From NCBI RefSeq assembly GCF_009727055.1, contig NC_052356.1, positions 161,234-225,233 on the forward strand: 64,000 nucleotides of DNA, read 5' to 3'. The stretch's first letter is position 1. Every line of letters starts with the position of its first letter. Positions 22,825 to 34,017 of the stretch are shown here, one piece after another. The DNA is from Benincasa hispida (taxonomy: Eukaryota > Streptophyta > Magnoliopsida > Cucurbitales > Cucurbitaceae). A model generated the notes under the pieces. The model saw only the letters and a program-made list of their open reading frames with translations. It was not told where the DNA came from and did not search any database. The position numbers and the translations under genes were made by a program.

Positions 22825-23580
22825 CAAGTGATAGAACACTATCATTATCTATCACAAATAGACACTATAGTTATCTATCACTATCTATCTATGATAGACA
22901 ACGATAGTCTTCTATCACTGTCTATCAGTGATAAAAAGTGATAGACTACTATCAATGGTCTATTAATAGATAATGATTTTGATCATAATTTTATTGTCAT
23001 CAACTATACATTAGACGTTGTTATTGAATATGAAAATTTTGTTGCTTTTGGATAATTGTGATAGATAATGTTATCACTATCAATCAATATCTATCACAGA
23101 TAGACACTGATACTAGTTAGTCTATCACTGTCTATCAGTGATAGATATTGATAGACTACTATCAATTACCTATCAATAGATAATCATTTTGTGGTTGCTA
23201 GTTGTTGGGTTTTTTTTTTTTCTTTTAGATAGTTTGTGATACATATACTATACATTGTTATTAAATATTTTGTTGCTTTTAGATATTTGTGATAAACATT
23301 GTTATCAATGTCTATCACAGATAAACACTGATAGAAGTCTATCAGCGTCTGTCAGTAATAGAAACTAATACAAGTATATCACTAATAGACATTGATAGAA
23401 ATCTATTAGTGATAGAAATAGGTAAAAGTCTATCATTGATAGAGGTTGATGGAAGTCTATCAGTGTCTATCACTAATAGAGACTGATAGAAAGTCTATCA
23501 TTGATACTAAATAATAGAGAATGATACAAGACTATTATTGATAGAGATTGATATTGCCATTTCTATAAATAGTTTGATAT
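22825..23580. repeat. TATCA palindromic satellite patch 4 (largest)
   Basis: Over 700 bp of repeated TCTATCACTGTCTATCAGTGATAG, GATAGACACTGATAG and related palindromic words, with period roughly 13-25 bp, interrupted at about 22980-23060 and 23165-23290 by AT-rich spacers. Confidence 0.85.
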
Positions 23581-24410
23581 TTTTTCTATCTATGAAAATT
23601 TCTCAAAAATTAACTTTGAAAGACTAGATTTAAGATTTATTAAAAGTACATGGACTAAATTTAATACTTGAACCAAAATTGTATTTTAATCTATATTTAA
23701 CTATATAATAGTATATTATAATTTTGTAATTATTATTAAATTTTATACATAAGTGCATTTTAAAGTTATATTTATATAAATTTTAAATTATATAATTAGT
23801 CATTTCTAAAAAAAATGAGAGGTCATTTTGAAACATAGAAAAATAACCAAAATATTTATAAATATAGCAAAATATCACAATTATTACCATTTTTTAATTA
23901 AATCAGTTAATTAATATGTTAATTATTATTAATTTATTACAATTCAATAATTAATCATGTTTAACTTAATACATTTATTATCCATTAACTTTTAATATAA
24001 TTTTATTGGTTATAAAATAAATTTGTAATAGAATAATGAATGTACGGAGATTTGATCCTTCAATCTTTGTAAATTAGACAAACATTACTGCTAAGCTCTA
24101 TCAAGAATTTTGTATCTAATAGATATTATTGAATTTTTAATTTTGTAATTGAAATATTCTCAAATTTTGAATATTGTATCTAATAAATACATTCAACACT
24201 TTTACAAATTTTGAATGTCTATTGAATAAAAATTCACGTATTTATTAGACATGGTTAAGATTTAGTGACTTATTAGACAAAACATTATAAGCTTAAGAAC
24301 TTATAAAATATTTTTTAAGTACTTTACTCTATTAGATACTAATTTAAAAATTCAATGACTGGGTATATAATGTTTTGGAAAATTATTTTAAATACCGACT
24401 GTGAAAATAT
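23581..24410. other. AT-rich DNA, nothing recognised
   Basis: No open frame with family resemblance, no RNA gene and no clear repeat boundary. One isolated AAATATAGCAAAATATCAC end-like motif lies at about 23866. Confidence 0.5.
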
Positions 24411-24555
24411 TTTCAAATATAACAAAATGTCATAATTTACTAGTAATAGACACTAATAGACATCTATTAGTGTCTATAGTATCTATCAATGATAGATGAT
24501 AGTAGTATATCATTTCTATCAATGATAGACAATGACATTTTACTATATTTGTAAA
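24411..24555. mobile_element. foldback element with TATCA core, copy 2
   Basis: The left arm TTTCAAATATAACAAAATGT ends in CA at 24432. The right arm starts TGACATTTTACTATATTTGT at 24533. The arms pair almost fully, and between them lie CTAATAGACATCTATTAG and TCTATCAATGATAG palindromes. The whole 145 bp could fold into a long stem. Confidence 0.7.
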
Positions 24556-24914
24556 TTTTTTTGTTCATTTTTCTATATTTGAAAAAAAAAATAACTAATT
24601 TGTTGTTGAAATATAAAAATTAAGGAAAAAGGACTAATTATTGTCATTCAATTGAGAAAAACATTAGTATAAAAAAATTAAGAATGACATTGCCAAACAT
24701 AAAGAAGTCCAACAAAATTTATTGCTTGTCCATCTAATAAAATGATGTTTAAGATTGGGAGGTTTTCGTTGTCACTTTTTTGAATTCTTTCATTTTTCAT
24801 TTCTTAGAATGAGAATAGCCAACTTGAAGATTGTTGATTGGAATTGTTGACATATTTTTAAGATGAAACTAGTTGAAGAGATGAGATTGGATGATTGAGT
24901 TGTGTAAAAGGACG

Positions 24915-24939
24915 TATATATATATATATATATATATAG
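24915..24939. repeat. (TA)n microsatellite
   Basis: Uninterrupted TA run of about 12 units. No gene nearby. Confidence 0.9.
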
Positions 24940-24999
24940 AAAATCATAAAATCTAAAAGATAATAAATGTGAAAATTTGTAGATAACATGAGATTTTAG

Positions 25000-25265
25000 A
25001 GATTAAACAAATTTTAATCCAACAAAATTCACGTGAATTATAAACCTTTTTTTGTTCCACGTGAATGGTTAAATCTTTTTTTAAAGTTTTGGGTCTTAAA
25101 TATATTATTAGAGATAAAAAAAATTTTAATCAATAAAATCTATGTGAATTATAAACCTTTTTTTATCCACGTGAATGGTTAAATCTTTTTTCTTTCCATA
25201 ATAACTTTTGGGTCTTAAATAAAATATTATAAATAACAAAAATTTAAACCAATACAATTGGAATG
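25000..25265. repeat. tandem repeat, unit about 115 bp
   Basis: Two full copies and one partial copy of a unit containing AAATTTTAATCnAn(C/T)AAAAT, GTGAATTATAAACCTTTTTTT, CCACGTGAATGGTTAAATC and TTTTGGGTCTTAAAT. No gene. Confidence 0.75.
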
Positions 25266-25370
25266 AATTAAACTATTAGAATCAAATATTAGACCAAACC
25301 AATTATAATTACATGAATTATAAATTATTTAATATGGATTTTTAATGATTTAAATATAAAATTACATGTA

Positions 25371-26926
25371 ACGACCTGAGTTCAGGAGGGGTACATAAAT
25401 GAACCGGTATCACATCCGAACGAGAGGGATCTTGAGGACATGAAAATTTGGTTAAGAAAGGCTTAAAAGAATTGAAAGTTACTACCTATACCAATAAGGT
25501 GTACCTTCCTTTTCGATAGCTCAATCATAAGAACTCCAAAGTTAAGGAGTTTTCTTAGGATGCATGTGAGTGAGGACAGGGGCTGAATCCTAGGCTTGTG
25601 TAACAATATTGAGTTAAATGATCAATTAACCCATGAGCTCAGTAATTAATCTTGTATCATTGAAACTTATAACCTATAGGTTCATAAGGTCCCCTACTAG
25701 CACATAACGGATCAATAGGGATCAAAGGTATTAAAAGAATATTTGAAATGTTCAAGTCTAGATAAATTAAAGAAGCATATATTTATTATATCAAATACAA
25801 TTAATATAAACATTCATGTATAGAGATACATTATTATTATATCGTTAATTTGAATGTGGTTTAAATTAAAAATTTATAATATGGGAAAATTGATGTATTT
25901 GAATATGATTTAAATGCATTAATCATTTAATTTGAATGAGATTTAAATTAAAACTATATGGGAGAATTAATGTATTTCGATATGATTTAAATACATTAAC
26001 CATTCAATTTGAACAAGATTCAAATTAAAAGTATAGGTTATGAAAAGATTTTTGCATTTGAATATGATTCAAATGATTAATCATTTAATATAAGATATTA
26101 AAAATTATTAATTAATTATAATTTGATTTAAACCTAATTAGGTCCTATAAATAGGACCTTATAAAGGAAAAACCTAATACCCAAGAATTCTCATGTATTG
26201 TTTTGCCTCGTTCTCAAAGTAACAAAGGAGAGTTGTCTGAGAGAATCTCCCTTCCCTTCTCTTTACGTTCTTTCTAAAAAGGTTCTCATAAGTCGGTCGC
26301 TACCAAGAGATTTAGCTAGGAAGATATGAAAATTTAAAAGTGGTTCTTCACACAAATCAAAGATGCCATATAAGATGTCCAAGTAGATTCAAAGACAACA
26401 ACAAAGTAACTAATAGTGAAATAAAAATGAATATACGCCTATTTAATTGGTATGTTAATTAATTGAATAAATGTTATTTAATTAATTAGACTTAAGGGTA
26501 AATCGGAAAAGACCTTCTCCATATAAATATCCTTTTATGGCTAATTTAGAGAATCAAATTTCATTGTGAAAAAACTCTAGCCTCCAATCTAGATTTCCTC
26601 TCAACCATTCTCTATTATTCTTACTCCTCCAAGGTGATAGAGACCACTTTTCTACCCTTGGATTCCCATAGAATAACAAGATTGCACTTGTGGTAGTGTC
26701 CCTTGTTCGTTGAAGAAATGTTCGTGAGAAGACGGAGAGGAAAACATGAAGAGTTCGAGATTCAACAGAGGTTTATTGTCTTATCCTTTTGTTTCTTCTT
26801 TTAAAGCATGCTTCTATAATGTTTATCCATTATTATTTCTATTTTCTTTGTTGTTTTTGTTTTCTTAAAAATTTAAAAAACAATTCAAGACGATCTAATG
26901 CTTCCATGGGAATCCGATTCCCTTCA
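25371..26926 (+). repeat. degenerate copia-type LTR, plus orientation
   Basis: The right end GCTTCCATGGGAATCCGATT then CCCTTCA matches the 3' end of the copia LTR at 43530 (CTCATGGAAATCC...TTTCCTTCA). The 25660-25700 part carries the shared AGGTTCATAAGGTCCCC landmark. The left part is not collinear with other copies, so the unit is rearranged. No primer site follows. Confidence 0.5.
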
Positions 26927-27491
26927 TAAGGAAACGTTTATTAAACTTTGTCACTCAATGTTACTTTTTATCTCCCAAAGGTGTACAGGCCTTCCCAACT
27001 TTTGGTTGGCCTATCATATAAGTAAACAACCCTTGGTTAACAACATCGGCTTGCTTTTGAGCTTAACTTTCTCTAACTATCTTAGCCTTTTAGATCTTCT
27101 AAATTTATCTTTAGTTCCCATTTTTGCGTTTACACTTTAGTATTAATAGCATGCTTAACATTCCTTTGGGAACTCCTTAATAACTAATCACCGTTTCGAC
27201 TCAAAAGCTATTGAAATATCAAGTCCTTAGTAACTTAGGCACACCCCATGGGTTGATGGGCGCAAGGCACAATAACACTCAGGGTAGTTGCAAGGACACA
27301 CACAAGACACTACAGTCGCGTGCATGGTCTCCTACTCACTAACCTATGTGCTAGGCAATGGGGTATACACTAAGCACCACGCGGACACTGGTGATGGGCG
27401 CTTCCTTTGCTGTAAAGGATATGGTATGTGATGGTATATTTGTATCGTCCATATGACTTTTACAAATCACATAATACTTCCACTCGAGGTA
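26927..27491. other. unassigned DNA left of the solo LTR
   Basis: No gene recognised. Short frames here (for example 26898-27140) have no family resemblance. The segment may include decayed hAT sequence, because hAT coding resumes right of the solo LTR. Confidence 0.4.
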
Positions 27492-27496
27492 GTCAT

Positions 27497-29620
27497 TGAA
27501 GGAACTCTTATCAGAGAGTACCTATGAGTGGAAGCAAGATTGTTCCAAATTCACTGTGACAGAAATACCACATTCACAAACAAACAACAAGTCATGCATC
27601 TACAAAAAAAATTATGGCATGCTTTGAACAATTTAAATGAAAAAGAACGAGAGACATACCTCTTGAAGAACTCTTCTTCTCTTTATATCTCGCTCTCGTC
27701 TAGGCCAACAACTTTTACTGTCGCTGAGATCGTCAAGTCTATCGTTCACCAAATCACGTTGTCATTCACCATCAAACCATCTTCAACATGAATAGGCAGC
27801 AAGAAGGATACCACCACTCAGTAATCTCGATATTCTCAGAGTGAGAATCCAGAAGGTGTAGGCTCTGTTGGATTTGGTAAAGGGGAGGAGGCAACAACGA
27901 TCGTTTACAACGACCAAGCAAGTGGGAGAGATTTAATGTCTATCATGTAGACGGGTGCTTGATCATTTAGCAAAATGTGCACGATCATTTAGTAAAACGG
28001 GGCTGATCATTTAGACGATCGATTAGGTAAATCGCTCTCGTGTGTGATTGTTTAGAAAAAAAATATGTGATCGTTTAGGTAAGCGGCGCGTGTACACGAT
28101 CATTTAGTAAAACTTGAGCTATTGTGTATGCTCTGTTAGCTAGATGATAGGCAGTATACTAATCGTGAAATGATTATCCGATCTCTTTGCAAAATGAAAA
28201 CTATTTTCATTTTATCCTTCAGTTACGAAAACTTAATGCAACCTCCCACTATCTCATATGGTTATGGAGAAGAACCACCAACAATTATCTCATAATTGTT
28301 TAAATAAAATAAATATAATCATATTATATTTATAACCTATAGTTTAATATCACATCATATGCAACATATAAACCATGGTCACTTTCTCCTACACTAGATA
28401 TAAATCATATTTATATCATTTTCCTCCAATTAATGTATCTCATACATCATGTCAATTATATCATATATAATTGACCAGTTTAATCATATCATATGTAATC
28501 AAACTCCCTCTTATCAATTTAAACACTTCAAACTGACCCAAAACAGATTCTCAGCTTGAATTCATTGAGCTACCAAGGGGATCTTATGGATCTATGGCTC
28601 GAAGCTCCAACGGTACGTGAATAGCTGACTAAACTATTTAGCCACTAGATTCACCATCCGTTAACTGCCAGACATTCCACTAAAGACTGACAGCTATACT
28701 CTTCTCACCACAGACATATTTTTGTATCCATCAGATATAACCAATCAACAGTACGATAACCCTTCATAGATGCTCGTAAGTATAGTTGGGCTAATTTATC
28801 GTTTTGTCCCTGTAGTTACATCTAACTCCTTAAGTACCACTGATCCTTTTAATGAAGTCCTACTACATGTGGACATCTCTCGGGCCATGAGAAGGTGTGT
28901 GGCACCACATCGTTCAAACTCCGGAATCAGCCCTTAGGGAGCAATCTATCTACTTACCCCTGCTTCAGGGAAGGAGTGAATTCCATCTTGTGTAGCTGAG
29001 TTCCTAGCTCCCAAATCAGACGAATCCCCAAAGTGGTAGGTTTGAGTCGGCAATCTGGTCACTCGCACCCATGCAAATCAAAAGACCGCTCTCAAAGGCA
29101 GGAGTTCCCAACTCACTCAGGATTGAGGTCATGTTACTTATGGTCATCCTAGTGAAGTGAAGTTTGTGTCATGAACGACGTTATATAACGAGACTATAAC
29201 ACTTCGTGGTTCGGTCTTATACAAACTCCTTTGTATAGGACGCCCCTGCTCGCATGTCTCCACATGAATGATCAGGATCAGACCATCTGTAGCAAGTTAC
29301 AACACTTGTAACTATTCTACAAAGTGGGTCGCATCAGTAGCGTTACTAGAATAAGGTTTCCCTCCTATATCCCTATACTACAGACCATTTTAGTTATCAC
29401 TTAAGGCATGATCCATCTATATGTCTCCACATACATGCTCAAGTTACAATGACAACCAGGGATCTTAAGTTATTGGTTTGTGGTAAAGCAAATAAAACAT
29501 CCCATATTTCATAGACAATAGTGAAGAAAATATCATGTATTATTACATCACAAGTGTTTGTTCAATACAGTGTTTACAAACTACAAGACCAAACAAGAGT
29601 TTAGGGCATCAACCCCAACA
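27497..29620 (-). mobile_element. copia solo LTR with perfect GTCAT target duplication
   Basis: 2124 bp. On the minus strand it starts TGTTGGGGTTGATGCCC at 29620 and ends TTCCTTCA at 27497. Flanks GTCAT (27492-27496) and GTCAT (29621-29625) are identical. No internal region is present, so this is a solo LTR left by recombination between the two LTRs of one insertion. It includes several GATCGTTTAG-type words (27900-28130). Confidence 0.85.
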
Positions 29621-29625
29621 GTCAT

Positions 29626-29982
29626 AGTACCATTGATTCTCAACAATCAAAGTTTGTCACTATAAATCAAGATGATCATGGTGTGGATGATGAAATAGAT
29701 GATCCAAGGATAACTTTTAAGAGATTGATAGAAGAAGAAAGTTCATTGGATGTGGAGAATGATTTGAGTTCTTATTTGTCTGACAAGGATATAGACGATA
29801 AAAGATGATTTTGATATTTTGTACTGGTAGAAAATGAATGACTATAAATATCCCATTTTATCAAAAATTGTTCGAGATGTTTGGCGGTTTCAATATCTAT
29901 AGTGGTTTCTGAATCTGCATTTAGTACATGAGGGAGGATTCTTGATTCCTTTCAAAGTTCTTTAACTCCTAAAACAGTGGAG
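29626..29982 (+). pseudogene. hAT transposase C-terminal relic
   Basis: Translating 29640-29980 with frame changes gives the hAT dimerisation region: YPILSKIVRDV, then after a frameshift VSISIVVSESAFST, a stop, and SSLTPKTVE. These are the conserved C-terminal words of plant hAT (BED zinc-finger, RICESLEEPER/DAYSLEEPER-like) transposases. At least two frameshifts and three stops are visible. The copy is cut on the right by the copia LTR at 29983, and the solo LTR at 27497-29620 lies on its left, so it is older than both. Not functional. Confidence 0.8.
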
Positions 29983-30279
29983 TGAAGGATCTCATACCAA
30001 GAGTTCCATGAACGTGTTTAGATCGCTCCGATCTCACCGTGACTGAAATACAAATTATACATTCAACACATACAATTATGCAAATAAATCTAATTATCGG
30101 CATGCTCAGAACAAGATAATTAACAGGGAAAGGGTTTCATACCAGTTGAAGACTATCTTTGAACTTCAGAACCCCAACGCAGCAGATCACTCCAACAGAT
30201 CTACCAACACCCGGGGGGAACGTCGACTGCAGCACACGATCAACGCAAACACGAACACCGCAATGGGGACGACACCACC
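29983..30279 (-). mobile_element. copia LTR, 3'-end segment (split copy)
   Basis: Begins TGAAGGATCTCATACC, the reverse complement of the family LTR end, and runs through the usual GAAGACTATCTTTGAA and CACCGC landmarks to GACACCACC at 30279. The rest of this LTR resumes at 38205 after the gypsy insertion (ACTAATGAGCCCC, then ATTCTCAGAGTGAAAATCC). Confidence 0.75.
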
Positions 30280-31303
30280 TGTAACACCCTGCACATTTTT
30301 TAGTAATAATATAATTTCAGTAACTTTATTATTTGGAATTTCAATAATTGTTATTAGTTGGAGGGTATTTTTAGAATTTTGGACTTCAAGAGTAAGTACG
30401 GGAATTTAATTGTTGGCGTGAAATTATTCAAATTGGAAATTAATGGCAAGAATTAATTTTCTTTCGAAACAGAAAGGAATTTAATAGTATAAAACTGAAA
30501 GGAATTAAATGTAATTATTTATTTCCTTTTTTGTTTTATTATTATTATTATTATTGTTTTTTTTATATATAAAAAGTCAAACCCCACCCCCTTTTCTTCC
30601 TCACGTTCGTGAGCCCGTCCGACGTCGCCCAAAACTGCCGCATCAATTGATTGTTGAGAAATTTTGGTAAAGTCATTTGGAAGTTATTTTTTGACGAAGC
30701 TACATATGGATAATTTATTTGAGACATTGGTAGTGAAGTATATATTTGATTCAAGCTTTAATCATGTAAGCCTAATTTCAAATTATGATTAGGGGGTTGA
30801 TTCAAGAATTTCATTCAAGATGGAGAAGAGTTTGGTTTGCTAATTATTTGGGCTTTTAAATTGGAGGTTTGAAAGGTTGAATTCAATTGGACCACACCTT
30901 AGGCTTGATTAAGGATTCAAGAATTTCACAAAGATTCAATTGCTTTTTGGTTTGACCTAATATCAAGATAAGGGTAGAGATGCATTGGCGATGGACAAGC
31001 AGAATTTGTGATTGAGCCACTGGGACTAGTTTTACGCTTCTGCATCATGAAATTTAGAGTTCTTTTCATGTTTTCTTAACTTTTAGTTTTGATGTTTAAA
31101 ACTTACTTTAAGAATCGTTTTTCAGACTCATTTACTATCCTTTAGATTTATGGGTACCCTAATATTGTTTTAGTATTTGAATTTAATGAAAGTCTTTTGA
31201 ACTTACATTATTTAATTAGCATTTATTTCTCCATAACCAAGTGTCGTTTTGAGTTCCATGCATGCATGTATTTAGTAATGGCCTAACGGGTCGGGTTGTT
31301 ATA
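30280..31303 (+). repeat. gypsy 5' LTR
   Basis: Starts TGTAACACCCTGCAC and ends GGTTGTTATA (CA changed to TA). It matches the 3' LTR closely but lacks about 300 bp present there (roughly 37250-37540). Confidence 0.85.
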
Positions 31304-31305
31304 GT

Positions 31306-31318
31306 TGGTATCAGAGCC
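31306..31318 (+). promoter_or_regulatory. primer binding site, tRNA-iMet
   Basis: TGGTATCAGAGCC, complementary to the 3' end of plant initiator tRNA-Met, two bases after the 5' LTR. Confidence 0.9.
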
Positions 31319-33659
31319 ATGTTTTGGGTTCTGTAGACTGACTACTATGTAAGTCTAGATTGTCCCTGTGGCCCATGAATGGATTCTATCATCGCCATGC
31401 TCGTCTTATCAATTACAAATTTTATGATAGTTGTGTATTAAATATTTGTTTAGCTTAAATGCACCAGATATGTTCTAATGTAGGTCAGTGACTCGTTAGA
31501 AGTTATTATAAGAGGTTATTATGGTACGACACTAGAAAAGGAGAAAAATAAAATAGATTAAATTATGAGGTCACTTGGCACTAGTTAATCTCATGGAAAT
31601 TATGTTAGAAACGAACAATATATACCTCAATTCAGCAATGTTAAAGGTTGATGAAATTATGCAGAGTTATGACAATTAGGAATGAAGGTATTTAAATGTT
31701 TAAGCAAAGAATAAATTTTTGAGACAAGAATTGATCAAGGACTAGTGTTATGTTTTGTGTTGGATAGTGCAATCGGTGGTAGTATAAATACACAGGCCAG
31801 TGTCAAGTATAAGGTAAAAGTTGTTTTATGATAGGAGGAAAGAAAGAGAAGGTTATAGATTTATTAAAGGTTTTGAGATATTAAAAACCCAACATTTCGA
31901 GAAGAATTTTAGAAAGGATTCATAAGTCATAATCATTTGGGTAATACTACAACTTGATGAACTAGGAAAAGTATGTGTAACGATATAAAGAATTCTTTTG
32001 GAATATCTAGATAGGTAGATGTCATTAAAGGAAGCTAAAATAGTTGGACATGACCTTGGACTTAAAGGGGTTAAAGCAAGATGTTATTTGTTTAGGTTGA
32101 AGGATTATTTTAGTATACCTAGACTAAACCTAGAGCCTTATTGTATTAAGGAGATTCAAGTTAGACAGATTTGAAGAAACAAAAGTCTTTTGGAGTTTAA
32201 ACGTATGCAAATTGGCAAAGAGGAATTCTACAAGATGGAAATTCTTAGTGAGAGAGATAAGATTTATGTAGGAGTTAAGTAAAATATAATTTAGTAAAGA
32301 GATTATGTTCCACATGGAAAGTGGAAAAAAAAAAGAGGTGTCTTGAATTTAGTGGTTTTATCAGAGATAAGTGTGAATGAAAGAAAAGTATCCAAGAAAG
32401 TTTACTCTTTTGGAAAGAGTATCCAAGAAAGAAATTTAATGTGTTCAAAACTCCTAGTTAAGTATGGTTTGAAGGCTTGATAAGAGGGGTTACAAGGTAT
32501 TTGTTTTGATGTAAAAGAAGAATACCTCATTATCATGTGGGACTTTAGGACAATATGTGTTAGATGGAATGATAGCTTATGTAGGTGATTGGTATGGAAC
32601 TTTGTTTTAACACAAGAATCTGTTACCGAAACAGAAGGTTAAGAAGGGATAAGTTAAAATGGAGTTACTAGTAACAGTAGATGTTCGAGAACTATTGATA
32701 TGGTATGTTGAGACTTCATTAGTTAAGACGTAAAACATTGAGGGCATTAGTAAGATTTAAGGGATTTTGAATTTGTGTGCAAGTGTTGGAAACATGAACT
32801 AGTAAGACCATCAATTTGATTGAGAAAAGAAAATAATCCAACTCGAGGTAGACAATAATGGTATATGCACAAAAGTAAGTAAGTTGGATCTTGCAATATA
32901 ACCATTGGTATAAGGGATAGACTTGGCAATAAAGTTGAGTTGATAGTAAGAAGTTACTAAAAGTGGGTTTGGAGCATGACAAGATAGTATGTATTCTCTT
33001 GCATGGGCAATGAGTTAACTAGCGTTAGGGAGTACGAGTAATCCAAACTAGGACTTATGAATCAAGAAGGTTTTATCGTTTTAAAAAAAATGAAATGACT
33101 TCAAGGATCAATTACGGTTATTACGAGGTTATGAAAATGTGTTATCAATTGACTTATGCTTTAGCATCCAGGGACTTCAAAACCTCATTTTTGGAGGGAA
33201 TTCTAGACTCGTTCGCAGCGGGGTCTAAGTAATGATATATGATTGTTTCAAGCCTAAAGAATAAAATGAGGATGGCTCAAGAAAGTTTTATGGCTCATGA
33301 CAACATAAAGCCTCATGATGAGTTTCTCATGAATGTGAGACTTAGTTAGACAGAGTTATTCTCAGACATGTAGACCCTAGGAACGACATCATAGTTGCCG
33401 TTTCTAGAGTAGAAGCAGTTTTCAGCTGACTAGATTTGTTCTGATACGTATCTTCAGATTACGCATTATATAGTATGTCCAGTTTCTTCACTGCACATAT
33501 GAAGTTTTCCCTGTGACATGATAGACTCAGATATATATTTTTAGTATATATGACTTTCTTAACTTCATGACCATTTTCACAGTTCTCAGCTCAGACGTGT
33601 AGAAGTGTTGCTGATTTTCAACATCTTAAGTTTCATAGTTATTTATGGAATGGGTTGTT
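31319..33659 (+). pseudogene. gypsy internal region, unreadable
   Basis: Between the PBS and the integrase fragment I cannot read a gag or RT. All frames are broken by stops within 60-90 codons. The position implies former gag-pol sequence. Confidence 0.4.
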
Positions 33660-34017
33660 ACACCTCTTTTGGTACTAGTTTTAGCTATGTCAAATGATGA
33701 CCCTCGTGTTGCATCTAGTTTTTTTAAAGATTCTCCAGTTAGCAGTGGATACTCTATTGGATTTTGGTACAATTTTTCACGCATAGACTGATGGTCAAAT
33801 AGAATGTCTGAACCAAATATTGGAAGATATGTTGTGTGCTTGTGCACTAGAGTTTTCAGGGAGTTGGGACTCTCACCTACATTTAATGAAATTTGCATAT
33901 AATAATAGCTATCAAACTGCCACTGGCTCATTGCCATTTGAGGCCCTATATGGAAAGAGTTGCAAGTCTCCAGTATGCCAGGGTGAGGTTAGTGAGAGGA
34001 AGTTGCTAGGTCCTAAG
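33660..34017 (+). pseudogene. gypsy integrase fragment (first part)
   Basis: Reads DDPRVASSFFK, then with a frame change TDGQIECLNQILEDMLCACAL, GSWDSHLHLMKFAYNNSYQ and PFEALYGKSCKSPVCQGEV to LLGPK. This is the Ty3/gypsy integrase from the DRDP motif through the AYNNS motif. TDGQ is kept, but the preceding HP is changed (HAQTDGQ shows as HA, stop). Interrupted after LLGPK by the solo LTR at 34018. Confidence 0.85.

Noticed and set aside
14090..24555. CRISPR-like regular palindromic repeats
   Set aside because: Spacers are not unique or of constant length, the repeats drift, and the context is a plant genome.
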